This document shows positions 12,239 through 23,001 of a stretch of DNA of 64,000 nucleotides, piece after piece; position 1 is the stretch's first letter, and each line of letters starts with the position of its first letter. The notes under the pieces are model-generated. The model did no database searches. It was not told the DNA's origin and saw only the letters and a program-made list of their open reading frames with translations. Source of the DNA: an uncultured Sphingomonas sp. (lineage in GTDB: Bacteria > Pseudomonadota > Alphaproteobacteria > Sphingomonadales > Sphingomonadaceae). The translations under genes and the position numbers were made by a program. The stretch lies in the NCBI RefSeq assembly GCF_946478955.1, contig NZ_CAMLDL010000002.1, positions 1 to 64,000 of the forward strand, written 5' to 3'.

Positions 12239-12873
12239 CCGGGCGACTGATCACCCGCGAATTGCGCCGCGCGCTGGGCGGTGCCGCGTGGATGCCGCTG
12301 GCCTTCTTCCTGCTTGTGGCAACGATTGTCCCGTTCGCGGTTGGGCCCGATGCGTCATTGCTTGCCCGAATTGGCGGCGGCGCCTTGTGGATTGCTGCGC
12401 TAACGGCGGCGCTACTGCCCATTGAGCGTTTGATTGAGCCCGACCGCGCCGACGGTTTCCTGGATCAACTTGCCATCGGCGGCACAAGTGAAGAAGCCAT
12501 CGGCGCAGCTAAGCTGATCGGCCATTGGCTGACCTTTGGGCCGCTGTTGCTGCTTGCAGCGGTACCCGGAAGCATCCTGGTCGGGCTCGACGGTCCGGCG
12601 CTGGCTCGGACCCTCTTGTCGTTGGCAATAGGAACCCCTGCCCTTGCTGGGCTCGCGGTATCGGTAGCCGCGTTGACGGCTGGCCTGCCGCGCTCAGGGT
12701 CGCTGGCTGGCATCCTGTTGATGCCGTTGGCCGTGCCTCTGGTCATCTTTGGTGCGGCGGCGACCGGTGATGGCAACGGTTCGGCGCTCAAGCTGGAGGC
12801 TGCGGTCGCACTCCTGACGGTGGCGGGCACGCCCTTTGTCGTCGGCGCCGCGATCCGCGCGGCGCGAAGCTAA
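12235..12873 (+). CDS. ccmB: Heme exporter membrane subunit CcmB
   Basis: A 212-residue hydrophobic protein with about six predicted membrane helices, the partner permease of CcmA in cytochrome c maturation. The ATG overlaps the ccmA stop (ATGA). The end overlaps by four bases the stop of the convergent methyltransferase gene. The assignment rests on hydropathy, size and the ccmA linkage. Confidence 0.92.
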   Translation: MTGRLITRELRRALGGAAWMPLAFFLLVATIVPFAVGPDASLLARIGGGALWIAALTAALLPIERLIEPDRADGFLDQLAIGGTSEEAIGAAKLIGHWLTFGPLLLLAAVPGSILVGLDGPALARTLLSLAIGTPALAGLAVSVAALTAGLPRSGSLAGILLMPLAVPLVIFGAAATGDGNGSALKLEAAVALLTVAGTPFVVGAAIRAARS

Positions 12874-13739
12874 TCCTTCGACCAGCGGGCGAAAATAGCG
12901 GTCGGGAGCAATAGACCGCGACTATCCTCGCGAACGGCCATTTCACCGCATTCGACCGTTCCGCCAAGGTGCTCGGTCATCTGCCGTAGCAGCTCGCCAA
13001 TGCTGAGCGCCGACATGCGAACCGCATAGACGGTCAACACCAGGAAACGGCTGTCCTGGTCGAGCAGTTTGACACAATCGGCGAGCAGTGGAGCAAGATG
13101 CTCCTCGAGCCGCCATACCTCGCCATTGGGACCGCGCCCGAATTTCGGGGGGTCTAGCAAAATGCCGTCGTAGCGGCGCTCCCGCCGAACCTCGCGCGCG
13201 GCGAACTTGGCCGCATCCTCCACGATCCAGCGAATTGGACGCTCCGCTAGGCCCGACAGCGCGGCATTGGCACGTCCGGCCTCGACCGACTTTTTGGATG
13301 CATCCACATGGACCAACCTGGCGCCCGCTTCGCTGAGAAGCAGCGTACCGACACCGGTATAGCCAAACAGATTCATTACCTCCGCACCGTCCGACCGTTG
13401 CCGCATCCAATCCCATTGCGGAGCCATATCGGGGAAAAAGCCGAGATGGCGGAAAGGCGTCAGGCTGGCGTTGAATTTGACGCCATCGCGGCTCAGCACC
13501 CATTCGCGCGGGACCGGGCGGTGCTGGACCCAACGGCCGCCACCATCCTCATCACTGCCGGGAACGAAGGTCGCGTCAGGGTTCCAGTCATTTGTCGCTG
13601 GCGTCCACATCGCCTGGGGTTCCGGGCGGACGACCTTTACCGGGCCGTATCGTTCATACTTCTGGCCATTGCCGCTATCGATCAGCGTGCAGGCGTCCCA
13701 CGGTTCGGCGACAATGGTTCTGAGGTCGGCTAGGCTCAT
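12870..13739 (-). CDS. Class I SAM-dependent methyltransferase, RlmI/RlmK-like
   Basis: A 289-residue methyltransferase of the COG1092 type. The SAM-binding loop is VMNLFGYTGVGTLLLSEAG, and the catalytic-loop motif is ILLDPPKFGRGPNGE. These proteins usually methylate 23S rRNA bases, but this one lacks an obvious N-terminal PUA domain, so the substrate is uncertain. ATG at 13739 is used because GAGG lies eight bases upstream; a GTG at 13748 is possible. It starts right behind the stop of the M16 peptidase and is probably translated from the same mRNA. Confidence 0.85.
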   Translation of the reverse strand: MSLADLRTIVAEPWDACTLIDSGNGQKYERYGPVKVVRPEPQAMWTPATNDWNPDATFVPGSDEDGGGRWVQHRPVPREWVLSRDGVKFNASLTPFRHLGFFPDMAPQWDWMRQRSDGAEVMNLFGYTGVGTLLLSEAGARLVHVDASKKSVEAGRANAALSGLAERPIRWIVEDAAKFAAREVRRERRYDGILLDPPKFGRGPNGEVWRLEEHLAPLLADCVKLLDQDSRFLVLTVYAVRMSALSIGELLRQMTEHLGGTVECGEMAVREDSRGLLLPTAIFARWSKD

Positions 13740-13749
13740 GATATGCACC

Positions 13750-14976
13750 TCATGCGGCCAGCGCCAGCTTGCCGCCGATCGACGCCAGCGCGGCCGGCCC
13801 CGATAGCATTAACTGGCCAACCGCTCGGGCATCGGCGACGTCGACAGCGCGCAGCTCGTCAAGCATTTCGCCGTGACTCATGATGCGGCCAAATAATTCA
13901 ACCGACCGAGCCATGGCATCAGCGCGACCCTGCGGTGTTTCCAGCGCCATCAGCAGGCCCGCCTCGACCTGTGCCCGCGCGCGGTTTAGTTCGGCTTCGG
14001 ACAGGTCGTCCGCTGCCTGCTTTACGCAATCGCGGGCCAGTGCCATGGCCTCGGCGGCCCGGGCCTTCTCGGTTGATAGATTTACTGCAAAGACACCGGT
14101 TTCAGCATAGCCCTGCGTCCAGGCGTAGATGGAATAGGCGAGCCCGCGCTCTTCCCGCAATTGCTGGAACAGGCGTGATGACATGCCCCCGCCGACCGCT
14201 TGCGCGAACAGCGACAGCGCAGGCGCCCGTTCGTCTGCGGCCGAAAGGCCAGGATGAGCAAAGGCGAGGTGGGTTTGCTCCGTCGTTTTGCGGTCGGATC
14301 TGACACCGCCTACAAACCTCGCTTCCGCCATCGCGTGCACATGGCCGCTCGGCAAATCACCGAATAACGTTTCGGCGAGGTGCAGGACATGGTTTGGGTC
14401 GACCTTTCCCGCCGCGGATATAACCAGTCGTGACGGCTGATATTGATCAGTGAGCCACGATAGACAGTCAGCGCGTGAAAAGGCGCGGATCGTGTCGGCA
14501 TTGCCCAGCACGGGACGAGCCAGCGGCTGATTGCCAAAAGCAGCCTCGAACAGATGATCGTGGATCAGGTCGTCCGGTGTATCGAGCGCTTCACCAAGCT
14601 CTGAAAGGATCACCAGCTTCTCGCGTTCCAATTCCTCGGCATTGACGGCAGGTGCGCGAACCAGGTCTGCGATCAGTTCCAGCGCGAGGCCGACATCGGG
14701 CGCCAGCGTGCGGGCATGGAATACCGTCTGGTCGCGGCTGGTCCAAGCGTTGAGCGACCCGCCCACATCTTCGATCGCTTCGGCAATGGCGCGGGCATCG
14801 CGGCCGCGCGCGCCCTTGAACACCATATGTTCAACAAGATGGGCGAGACCGCCTTTGCCGTCCGCCTCACTGCGCGATCCGACGCTGGCATATAGGCCAA
14901 TGGCTGTGGATTGAGCGCCCGGCATCGGGTCGATGGCGAGTGTCAAACCATTTGCCAATCGTGTCAGTTCAGCCAT
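13750..14976 (-). CDS. M16-family zinc peptidase (processing-peptidase-like)
   Basis: A 408-residue inverzincin. The inverted zinc motif His-x-x-Glu-His is in LAHLVEHMVFKG, with the downstream acidic ligand region LVILSELGEALD. The C-terminal M16 domain includes GGGMSSRLFQQLREERGLAYS. It resembles bacterial homologues of the mitochondrial processing peptidase beta subunit. There is no signal peptide, so it is probably cytoplasmic. It overlaps the end of the SURF1 gene and closes the oxidase-assembly run; this linkage is positional, not functional proof. Confidence 0.92.
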   Translation of the reverse strand: MAELTRLANGLTLAIDPMPGAQSTAIGLYASVGSRSEADGKGGLAHLVEHMVFKGARGRDARAIAEAIEDVGGSLNAWTSRDQTVFHARTLAPDVGLALELIADLVRAPAVNAEELEREKLVILSELGEALDTPDDLIHDHLFEAAFGNQPLARPVLGNADTIRAFSRADCLSWLTDQYQPSRLVISAAGKVDPNHVLHLAETLFGDLPSGHVHAMAEARFVGGVRSDRKTTEQTHLAFAHPGLSAADERAPALSLFAQAVGGGMSSRLFQQLREERGLAYSIYAWTQGYAETGVFAVNLSTEKARAAEAMALARDCVKQAADDLSEAELNRARAQVEAGLLMALETPQGRADAMARSVELFGRIMSHGEMLDELRAVDVADARAVGQLMLSGPAALASIGGKLALAA

Positions 14977-15568
14977 TGGCGGCGTCCTTCGCCCAGCGTT
15001 GGCGTAACACCAGCGCATAAATGATCAGTGCTATTCCGGCGAACAGGAACCATTGTACGGCATAGCTGAAATGATTGTTGGGAATTGTGTCGGTCGACGG
15101 CGGCGCGCTTGCCATCAAACCGGGTCCAGGTGTCGCGGCGACCAGCCGCATCCGCGACACGCGATCTGGTGCAATAATGCCGCTCACCAGGCCGCCCTTA
15201 TATTCGCGGCCGGCGTTAGGATCCTTTGACCAGCCAATCTCGACGGCCATACCCGGTCCTTCGCCGCCGCCGGTCTCGCAATCGACGATAATCAAGAAGC
15301 CGGGCTCCCCGCGAAGATTCTGGCCTGCGCTGGTCCGGAAGTTCTGCGGCGTAATGCAATTACCGGTTGCCGCGCGAAACAGCGGTAGCGGCTCTGAGAG
15401 CGGTGCCGTCGGCCAGCTAATCGGCGGCAGATCCACGGCCGCCGCATAACTCGCGAGCAGCGCATCTTTTTGCGCCTTCCGATCGAGTTGCCAAAAACCG
15501 AGCCAGATCATGGTCAGCACGGCGGCCGCCACGACAATGGTCGGGACAATCGGTATCTTCCGACTCAT
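14969..15568 (-). CDS. SURF1-family cytochrome oxidase assembly protein
   Basis: A 199-residue protein with one N-terminal helix (PIVPTIVVAAAVLTMIWLGF) followed by WQLDRK, a periplasmic domain and a C-terminal helix (YAVQWFLFAGIALIIYALVL), the SURF1 topology. The hallmark NNHFSYAVQWF precedes the last helix. SURF1 helps insert heme a into subunit I. The start at 15568 overlaps the DUF983 stop. Confidence 0.92.
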   Translation of the reverse strand: MSRKIPIVPTIVVAAAVLTMIWLGFWQLDRKAQKDALLASYAAAVDLPPISWPTAPLSEPLPLFRAATGNCITPQNFRTSAGQNLRGEPGFLIIVDCETGGGEGPGMAVEIGWSKDPNAGREYKGGLVSGIIAPDRVSRMRLVAATPGPGLMASAPPSTDTIPNNHFSYAVQWFLFAGIALIIYALVLRQRWAKDAANG

Positions 15569-15948
15569 TCCACCAGCCTGCCTTCGCGCGCGCGGTGGCG
15601 ATATTCCTGGAATATGAGGGCGGCCTTGCCCCAACGCAGGCCCAGCAACGTCAGGCCGATGAGGATGGGTAGCCAGATAATATGGACCCACCACGGCGGG
15701 CTAAAAGACGCATCCAGAACGAGCGCGCCGACCGTCACAATCGCACCGACGATCAGAATCAGGAAAGCAGCCGGCCCATCGCCGACATTGAAGCTTTCAA
15801 AATCCAAATTGCAGACGCGGCACCTTGGCGCGAAACGGGCGAGGCCCGCAAATAGCGTCCTCGCCCCGCATTGGGGGCAAAGGCCCCCGAACGTCGCCGC
15901 GACCAGCGACGGCGCCGAATAAGCGCCGCCGGGTTGCGTGTCACTCAT
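15565..15948 (-). CDS. DUF983-family membrane protein
   Basis: A 127-residue protein with an N-terminal zinc-ribbon-like pair of CxxC motifs (LCPQCGARTLF and RCRVCNLD) and two membrane helices. DUF983 proteins are regularly encoded between ctaE and SURF1 in alphaproteobacteria, which suggests a role in oxidase assembly, but no biochemical function is established. Start at MSDTQPGG overlaps the ctaE stop; the stop overlaps the SURF1 start. Confidence 0.88.
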   Translation of the reverse strand: MSDTQPGGAYSAPSLVAATFGGLCPQCGARTLFAGLARFAPRCRVCNLDFESFNVGDGPAAFLILIVGAIVTVGALVLDASFSPPWWVHIIWLPILIGLTLLGLRWGKAALIFQEYRHRAREGRLVE

Positions 15949-16781
15949 CAGCCGTGGACCGGTGCGCCCGCGCCACCCCAGATGTAGATGGTGACGAACA
16001 GGAACAGCCACACGACGTCGACGAAGTGCCAATACCAGGCCGCCGCTTCGAAGCCGAAATGTTCCTTGGGGGTGAAATCACCCTTGTAGGCACGGACCAG
16101 GCAGACGATCAGGAAGATCGTGCCGATGATGACGTGGAAGCCGTGGAACCCGGTCGCCATGAAGAAGGTCGAGCCGTAAATATTGCCCGGATCTTCGGTG
16201 TTCAGCATCGAGAAGCTGAAGGGTGCGTGGATATATTCATACGCCTGGATCGACGTGAACAGCAGGCCCAGAAGGATGGTGCACCACAGGCCCTTCTTCA
16301 GGCCTTCGCGATCTCCATGGATCAGCGCATGGTGAGCCCAGGTCACGGTTGTACCCGAACACAGCAGGATCATGGTGTTGAGTAGCGGCAGGCCGAAGGG
16401 ATCCAGCACTTCCATGCCCTTTGGTGGCCAAACTCCGCCAATTGCTTCCTTCGGGAACAACGAAGCGTCGAAGAAGGCCCAGAACCAGGCAACGAAGAAC
16501 ATCACTTCTGACGCGATGAACAGGATCATGCCGTAGCGCAGGTGAAGCTGCACCACCTGCGTATGATCGCCGGCGCGACCTTCGCGGATGACATTGCCCC
16601 ACCAGCTGAACATCGTCACCAGCACGCCCAGGAGGCCGAGCAGGCAGACGAATTTGCCGTACGGGTTGTCATGCAGCCACATCACGCCGCCGCCCGTCAG
16701 GGCAAGCGCCGAGAAAGAGCCAATGATCGGCCACTGATCGGGCGGAAGAATATGATAATCGTGGTTCTTGGTGCCAGCCAT
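15948..16781 (-). CDS. ctaE: Cytochrome c oxidase subunit III
   Basis: A 277-residue seven-helix subunit III of the aa3-type oxidase in the inner membrane. Diagnostic segments include FFVAWFWAFFDASLFP, TWAHHALIHGDREG and the C-terminal WYWHFVDVVWLFLF. It stabilises subunit I and the oxygen path. It lies between ctaG and DUF983 in the same orientation with short spacers. Confidence 0.97.
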   Translation of the reverse strand: MAGTKNHDYHILPPDQWPIIGSFSALALTGGGVMWLHDNPYGKFVCLLGLLGVLVTMFSWWGNVIREGRAGDHTQVVQLHLRYGMILFIASEVMFFVAWFWAFFDASLFPKEAIGGVWPPKGMEVLDPFGLPLLNTMILLCSGTTVTWAHHALIHGDREGLKKGLWCTILLGLLFTSIQAYEYIHAPFSFSMLNTEDPGNIYGSTFFMATGFHGFHVIIGTIFLIVCLVRAYKGDFTPKEHFGFEAAAWYWHFVDVVWLFLFVTIYIWGGAGAPVHG

Positions 16782-16812
16782 GATGTGTTCCCTGAAATCT
16801 CGTGGCCCGGCT

Positions 16813-17364
16813 CTAGCGGGCGTTTTCGGCTTTTTCCACCGGATAAAATGTATAGCTCAGCGTGATCTCGTCGATGTCCTTTGTCGACTCATCATCGCGG
16901 ATGCGCGGGTCAACATAGAAAACCACCGGCATTCGGACGCTTTGGCCGCCCTTCAATGTCTGCTCCGTGAAGCAGAAACACTCAATCTTGCTGAAATATT
17001 GGCCGGTCGTGTCGGGCGACACATTGAACGCAGCCGTGCCGGTGGTGGTGCGGGCGGTGAGGTTGGTGGCCCGATAGTAGATCGTGGTTTTTTGACCCGG
17101 AATAATGCGCACGCTGGTCTGTTCCGGCTCAAACTTCCACGGCAGCGCCGCGTTGATATTCGCATCGAAGCGAACGCTGATGGTGCCGGCGGCGGCATCG
17201 GCGCCGGGGGCGATGGCCGCCCGCTGGGTCGTGCCGGCGAAACCCGTCACCTGACAAAATACCCGGTAAAGCGGGACCGACGCGAATGCGAGCGCCAGCA
17301 TGGCCAGCCCGAAAATCGCCATTCGGGCCGCGACCTTGCGATTGCGTGACGCGAGCTCGTTCAA
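16813..17364 (-). CDS. ctaG: Cytochrome c oxidase copper chaperone CtaG/Cox11
   Basis: A 183-residue Cox11 family protein that delivers copper to the CuB site of subunit I. One N-terminal helix with VPLYRVFCQVTGF anchors the periplasmic domain; the copper-binding pair is in KIECFCFTEQ. The start codon is TTG, overlapping the stop of the 43-residue upstream protein (TTGA), so translation is coupled. Confidence 0.95.
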   Translation of the reverse strand: MNELASRNRKVAARMAIFGLAMLALAFASVPLYRVFCQVTGFAGTTQRAAIAPGADAAAGTISVRFDANINAALPWKFEPEQTSVRIIPGQKTTIYYRATNLTARTTTGTAAFNVSPDTTGQYFSKIECFCFTEQTLKGGQSVRMPVVFYVDPRIRDDESTKDIDEITLSYTFYPVEKAENAR

Positions 17365-17492
17365 CGGTTCACCAGCATTTTGCCGATGGTGATTGCAAAC
17401 ACCAACACGACGAACAGGCCGAGCAGAATCGCGAGCACGCGCGCTCCTTCTCGCTGCCGTTTGCGGATCATGTCTTCATGGTCAGGATTCAT
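17361..17492 (-). CDS. 43-residue single-helix membrane protein in the cox operon
   Basis: An intact 44-codon frame: a charged N-terminus ([18 protein letters not shown]), then one membrane helix ([18 protein letters not shown]) and a short basic tail. Its ATG overlaps the ctaB stop and its TGA overlaps the TTG start of ctaG, so it is fully embedded in the operon. Small proteins at this position between ctaB and ctaG are often called CoxF-like. Function is unknown; assembly or subunit role is inferred from position. Confidence 0.85.
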   Translation of the reverse strand: MNPDHEDMIRKRQREGARVLAILLGLFVVLVFAITIGKMLVNR

Positions 17493-18400
17493 GCGAGCAC
17501 CCAGCGGTCAATCACTAACGCCCCGAACAGGGCAAAAAGATAGATGATGGAAAAGGCGAACAGGCGCTTTTCCGGTTTCATTTCGGACGGCTCACTGGCG
17601 CTGTTGGCCAGCACCATCAACGCCAGCATGGCGAAGACGAAGTTGAGCGCGACGGAGGCAATTCCGTAAATCCAGCCGGCATATCCGAGCGCCCAGGGCA
17701 GAAGCGCGGCAATCACCATCGGCACGGTATAGAGCGCGATCTGCCGCCGCGTGGTTTCAATGCCGGACACGACCGGGAGCATCGGCACCCCTGCGTTGGC
17801 ATAATCGGTGCGGACAAACAAGCTGAGCGCCCAGAAATGGGGCGGCGTCCACAAGAAGATGATGGCGAACATGAGCCAGGCCATGACCGGGGTCGACCCG
17901 GTTGCAGCGGCCCAACCGATCAGCGGCGGAAAGGCTCCGGCGGCGCCGCCGATGACGATGTTCTGCGCGGTCCGGCGCTTCAGCCAGACCGTGTAAATCA
18001 GCACATAGAAGAGGATCGACACGGCGAGCCAGAAGGCTGCAACATGGTTGGCCGCCAGGTCCATCAGGATGACGGAAAAGAAGGACATGCCGACGCCAAA
18101 ATGAAGCGCGGTTTGCCGCGTCATCCGGCCGGCCGGAAGCGGGCGATTCTGAGTTCGCTTCATCTTCGCATCGAGGTCGGCCTCATACCATTGGTTGAGC
18201 GCCCCCGCCGCACCCGCGCCAAGCGCGATGCACAGCACGGCGGCGAAGCCCAGGATCGGCTGGACATAGCCCGGCGCGGCAAGCAGTCCGCACAGACCGG
18301 TGAACACCACCAGGCTCATGACGCGCGGTTTGGTCAGCGCAAGCAGGTCGCGCCAGTCGGCGGGAAGCTGCTCTTCAGTCGGGATCGGGACACTGGTCAC
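17489..18400 (-). CDS. ctaB: Protoheme IX farnesyltransferase (heme O synthase)
   Basis: A 303-residue UbiA-type polytopic prenyltransferase that adds farnesyl to heme b to make heme o, the precursor of heme a. The two Asp-rich motifs are seen as [27 protein letters not shown] (around residues 88-108) and FARTDY-like [11 protein letters not shown]. The N-terminus [16 protein letters not shown] is typical. It is the first gene of the ctaB-ctaG-ctaE run, separated here from ctaD. Confidence 0.96.
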   Translation of the reverse strand: MTSVPIPTEEQLPADWRDLLALTKPRVMSLVVFTGLCGLLAAPGYVQPILGFAAVLCIALGAGAAGALNQWYEADLDAKMKRTQNRPLPAGRMTRQTALHFGVGMSFFSVILMDLAANHVAAFWLAVSILFYVLIYTVWLKRRTAQNIVIGGAAGAFPPLIGWAAATGSTPVMAWLMFAIIFLWTPPHFWALSLFVRTDYANAGVPMLPVVSGIETTRRQIALYTVPMVIAALLPWALGYAGWIYGIASVALNFVFAMLALMVLANSASEPSEMKPEKRLFAFSIIYLFALFGALVIDRWVLA

Positions 18401-18466
18401 GAGGCGGGCCTATAGGCGGTTGAGAAGAATAGGGAAAGACCAACGTCGGGGTGACATATCACCTCT

Positions 18467-18573
18467 AGTTCCCCTGCGAAGTCGGGGGCCCAGATGCGCG
18501 GCGCGCCGACCTTTCGGCGCTGCCCTGCTCGCCCTGCGGGCTCGGAATGGGCCCCTGCCTTCGCAGGGGAACT
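18467..18573. repeat. 26-bp imperfect inverted repeat with 55-bp spacer
   Basis: The arms 18467-18492 and 18548-18573 match at 24 of 26 positions as inverted copies, centred on CCCCTGCGAAG / CTTCGCAGGGG. It lies between the divergent starts of ctaB and the cyclophilin gene and is not part of either. The form matches dispersed intergenic repeats of sphingomonads, but a genome comparison was not possible here. Confidence 0.8.
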
Positions 18574-18622
18574 GGTTGGGGAGCTGCAATGTTCAGCTTG
18601 GCCGCGCTACCATGGAGGGATG

Positions 18623-19225
18623 ATGAACCGAATCGCCTTAGCGTTAGCAACGCTACTTGTTCCGCTGTCCGCACCCTCATATGCCGCGCCCGCACATGCG
18701 GCCACGCCCAAGGCCGACCTCGTCACCGTCACGCTCAACACCGACAAGGGACGAATCGTGCTGGCACTCGACCGCGGACGGGCGCCGATCACCACTGCCA
18801 ATTTTCTCGCTTATATCGACAAGGGTTATTTCGACGGTCAGCCCTTCTATCGCGCGATGAAGATGGGCAATGGCGGGTTGATCCAGGGCGGGGTGCGGAG
18901 CAGCGTGCGCCTGCTGCCGAAGATTGCCCATGAATCGACCGCCAAGACCGGCCTGAAGAATGTCGCGGGATCGATCGCCATGGCCAACGGCGGCGCAGGA
19001 ACCGCGCAAAGCGACTTCTTCATCATGACCAAGGACGTGCCCTACTTCGATGCCAAGGGCGACAAGCCCGGCTTCGCCGTGTTTGGCCATGTGGTGCAGG
19101 GGATGAACGTGGTGAAAGCGATTCTCGCCGCGCCGACATCGCCGATGCGGGGCGAAGGGGTGATGAAGGGGCAGATGCTGGAGCCGCTGGTGATGATTCG
19201 GAAGGCGGAACGGGTAGGGCGTTAA
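18623..19225 (+). CDS. Periplasmic cyclophilin-type peptidyl-prolyl isomerase
   Basis: A 200-residue cyclophilin with a signal peptide (MNRIALALATLLVPLSAPSYA, ending AHA) and a compact PPIase domain: TDKGRIVLALD, FDGQPFYRAMK, GSIAMANGGAGTAQSDFFI, FAVFGHVVQGM. It should speed proline isomerisation during periplasmic folding. The second of two adjacent ATG codons (18623) is favoured by the GGAGG four bases before it. It lies on the strand opposite to the cox genes, between ctaB and ctaD. Confidence 0.9.
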   Translation: MNRIALALATLLVPLSAPSYAAPAHAATPKADLVTVTLNTDKGRIVLALDRGRAPITTANFLAYIDKGYFDGQPFYRAMKMGNGGLIQGGVRSSVRLLPKIAHESTAKTGLKNVAGSIAMANGGAGTAQSDFFIMTKDVPYFDAKGDKPGFAVFGHVVQGMNVVKAILAAPTSPMRGEGVMKGQMLEPLVMIRKAERVGR

Positions 19226-19286
19226 ACTCCCTTCCCGGCGGGAAGGGTTCTGCCACAATAATGGATGATAAGTCGACGCCAAGATA

Positions 19287-19736
19287 TCAAAATGGGGCGG
19301 GCGGCTTGTAGTCCATCATCACTCGTTCGATGTCGCCATTGACGCCAAGAACGACTTCGATGTCCCAATAGAGCTGGCCCAAGCCATTGGGGGAATAGGC
19401 AAGCCGATATGGCTGCCACAACGGATTGTCAGTTGGCACCCGCTTAATGTCCCAAACTTCGTCAAACGGCACCCGCAGAAACACGTCTCGGGGTGACGAT
19501 TTGGTTATATCATACGAAGCAATGGAGCCCGCCAACAGTTCGAACGGCACGAAATCGCCAGCACCCAGCCTGCGCTGGCCGTCCTTCAACTTAGTGATGA
19601 GCGCGGTCGCTTCCTCGACATTAAGCCCGGTCAGTTGGGCCTTGGCCGGGACCGGATGCGGCTCGTTGGGGTTGGCCAATGCAGCGGTTGAATAAACCGT
19701 TTGACCGGCCAGAAGAAAAAGAAACAACCAGTGCAT
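19287..19736 (-). CDS. Exported unknown protein, 149 residues
   Basis: A signal peptide (MHWLFLFLLAGQTVYSTAALA) precedes a mature domain of about 125 residues with no family I recognise. It contains many aromatic residues in a conserved-looking stretch (RVPFDEVWDIKRVP; DNPLWQPYRLAYSPNG). No lipobox. It sits on the minus strand between ctaD and the cyclophilin. It may be an envelope protein carried with the cyclophilin when the cox cluster was split, but that is inference. Confidence 0.7.
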   Translation of the reverse strand: MHWLFLFLLAGQTVYSTAALANPNEPHPVPAKAQLTGLNVEEATALITKLKDGQRRLGAGDFVPFELLAGSIASYDITKSSPRDVFLRVPFDEVWDIKRVPTDNPLWQPYRLAYSPNGLGQLYWDIEVVLGVNGDIERVMMDYKPPAPF

Positions 19737-19959
19737 GACCTCACCATCGCAGGATCGGCTAATGCCCGCAATGGCTCGATCGCGGGCTTTGCGCCTCTCC
19801 GCCGCCACATCCGCTCGCTCTCGCCTTGGCGTTGCAAGGCTGACACTCTCTTCGTGACGTCGGTCGAGTTCGTCGGTGACGACCCGCCGTCCGAACTTCG
19901 GCGTCCCAACGAATAAGGCCGCCTTGCTTTCGCAAGACGGACCCTATTCTTTTACCTGG

Positions 19960-21699
<1,740 letters not shown>

Positions 21700-22809
21700 T
21701 TAGTTGGTGGCCGGCGCCGCAGCGTTGGCGGCGGGCGTTTCGGTGGTGGCAGCAACAGCGTTGTCGTTGGCCGGCGCCGCAGCGTTGGCGACCGGCGCAG
21801 CGGCGGCAGCGGCCTTGGCGGCCTCGGCCGCAGCGGCGTCTGCCTTCGCCTTTGCCTCAATCGCTGCCTTGGGCTGGCCGCCCTTGCTGACGAGCCAGGC
21901 GTTGAATTCGGCTTCGGGGACAACCTCGACCGCGATCGGCATGAAGCCGTGGCGGGCGCCGCACAGTTCGCTGCACTGGCCGAAATAAACACCTGGGCGG
22001 TCTACCTTGACCCAGGTTTCGTTCACACGGCCGGGATTGGCGTCCATCTTGATCCAGAAGGCCGGGACGGCAAAGCTGTGGATTACGTCGACCGACGTGA
22101 CCAGGAACTTGACGGTCTTGCCGGCCGGAATGACCAGACGCTCGTCAACGGCGAGAAGCGGCGGACCATCAGCATCGGTGCGATACCGTTCGCCCGGCTT
22201 CACGTCGGCCTTTTCCTTCAGCATGTTCGATACGAGTTCGAACCCGCCATTGTCCGGGTAATTATAGGTCCAATACCATTGGTTCCCGATGACCTTGACG
22301 GTCAGATCGGCGGGCGGCGGAGTGTATTGAGCGCGGATCAGGCGGATCGATGGAACCGCGATCGCGACCAGGATCAACACCGGCAACACCGTCCACACCA
22401 CTTCGATCATGGTGTTGTGGCTGGTCTTCGAGGGGGTCGGATTGGCGCGGCGGTTGTACCGCACCAGCGTCCAGATCAGCAGGATCAGCACGAACACGCT
22501 GATCGCGACACACATCACGAGCAACCAGTCATTGTGGAAGCTGTGTGCGCGCTGACCAATTTCGGTGACCTGGTCCTGAAGGCCCATGCGGCCATCGGGA
22601 ACACCAAGACCCGGGGTCGGGGCGACATGATCGACCGCCTGGACGGCAGCCTGTTCGGCCGCGGCGTTGGCGGCCGGAGCGGCGGCATCAGCCGGAGTGG
22701 CTGTCGTCGTCGCGGTTGCGGCGGGGGCCGCAGCCGGCGCCTGGGCGATGGCCATTGCCGGCAGAAGGCCGGCCGCAGCCATTGCGAGTACCCATCCCTT
22801 GAGTTTCAT
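21700..22809 (-). CDS. ctaC: Cytochrome c oxidase subunit II with Ala-rich extensions
   Basis: A 369-residue CuA subunit, longer than usual. After a signal peptide (MAAAGLLPAMAIAQ region) comes an Ala-rich segment, two membrane helices and the CuA domain with the binuclear copper motif CSELCGARHGFMP. The C-terminus carries an extra Ala/Pro/Asn-rich tail of about 55 residues whose DNA contains a 22-bp direct repeat 60 bp apart (21709-21730 and 21769-21790). The tail is probably disordered and recently expanded. Start at 22809 (MKLKGW) fits the signal peptide. Confidence 0.96.
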   Translation of the reverse strand: MKLKGWVLAMAAAGLLPAMAIAQAPAAAPAATATTTATPADAAAPAANAAAEQAAVQAVDHVAPTPGLGVPDGRMGLQDQVTEIGQRAHSFHNDWLLVMCVAISVFVLILLIWTLVRYNRRANPTPSKTSHNTMIEVVWTVLPVLILVAIAVPSIRLIRAQYTPPPADLTVKVIGNQWYWTYNYPDNGGFELVSNMLKEKADVKPGERYRTDADGPPLLAVDERLVIPAGKTVKFLVTSVDVIHSFAVPAFWIKMDANPGRVNETWVKVDRPGVYFGQCSELCGARHGFMPIAVEVVPEAEFNAWLVSKGGQPKAAIEAKAKADAAAAEAAKAAAAAAPVANAAAPANDNAVAATTETPAANAAAPATN

Positions 22810-23001
22810 CGTCACCCCAATTGCTTGTTCTAATTGCTTCGATTGCACGGAAGGGCCCGCCAGATAGGCGGGTCCGAATTTTGCGGCCTTATAGGCAGGT
22901 GATGCCACTCTCTCAAGCACTAGGTCATGCCTTTCTTTCCGCCACGTTGCGAGCATCGACCCAAGCGCCTATCTGACCGCCATGAACAAAGGAGGAAAAG
23001 T

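Noticed and set aside
17455..17470. Frameshift in the 43-residue cox gene
   Set aside because: A recount of the T-run showed the frame is intact through 44 codons and overlaps the flanking genes properly.
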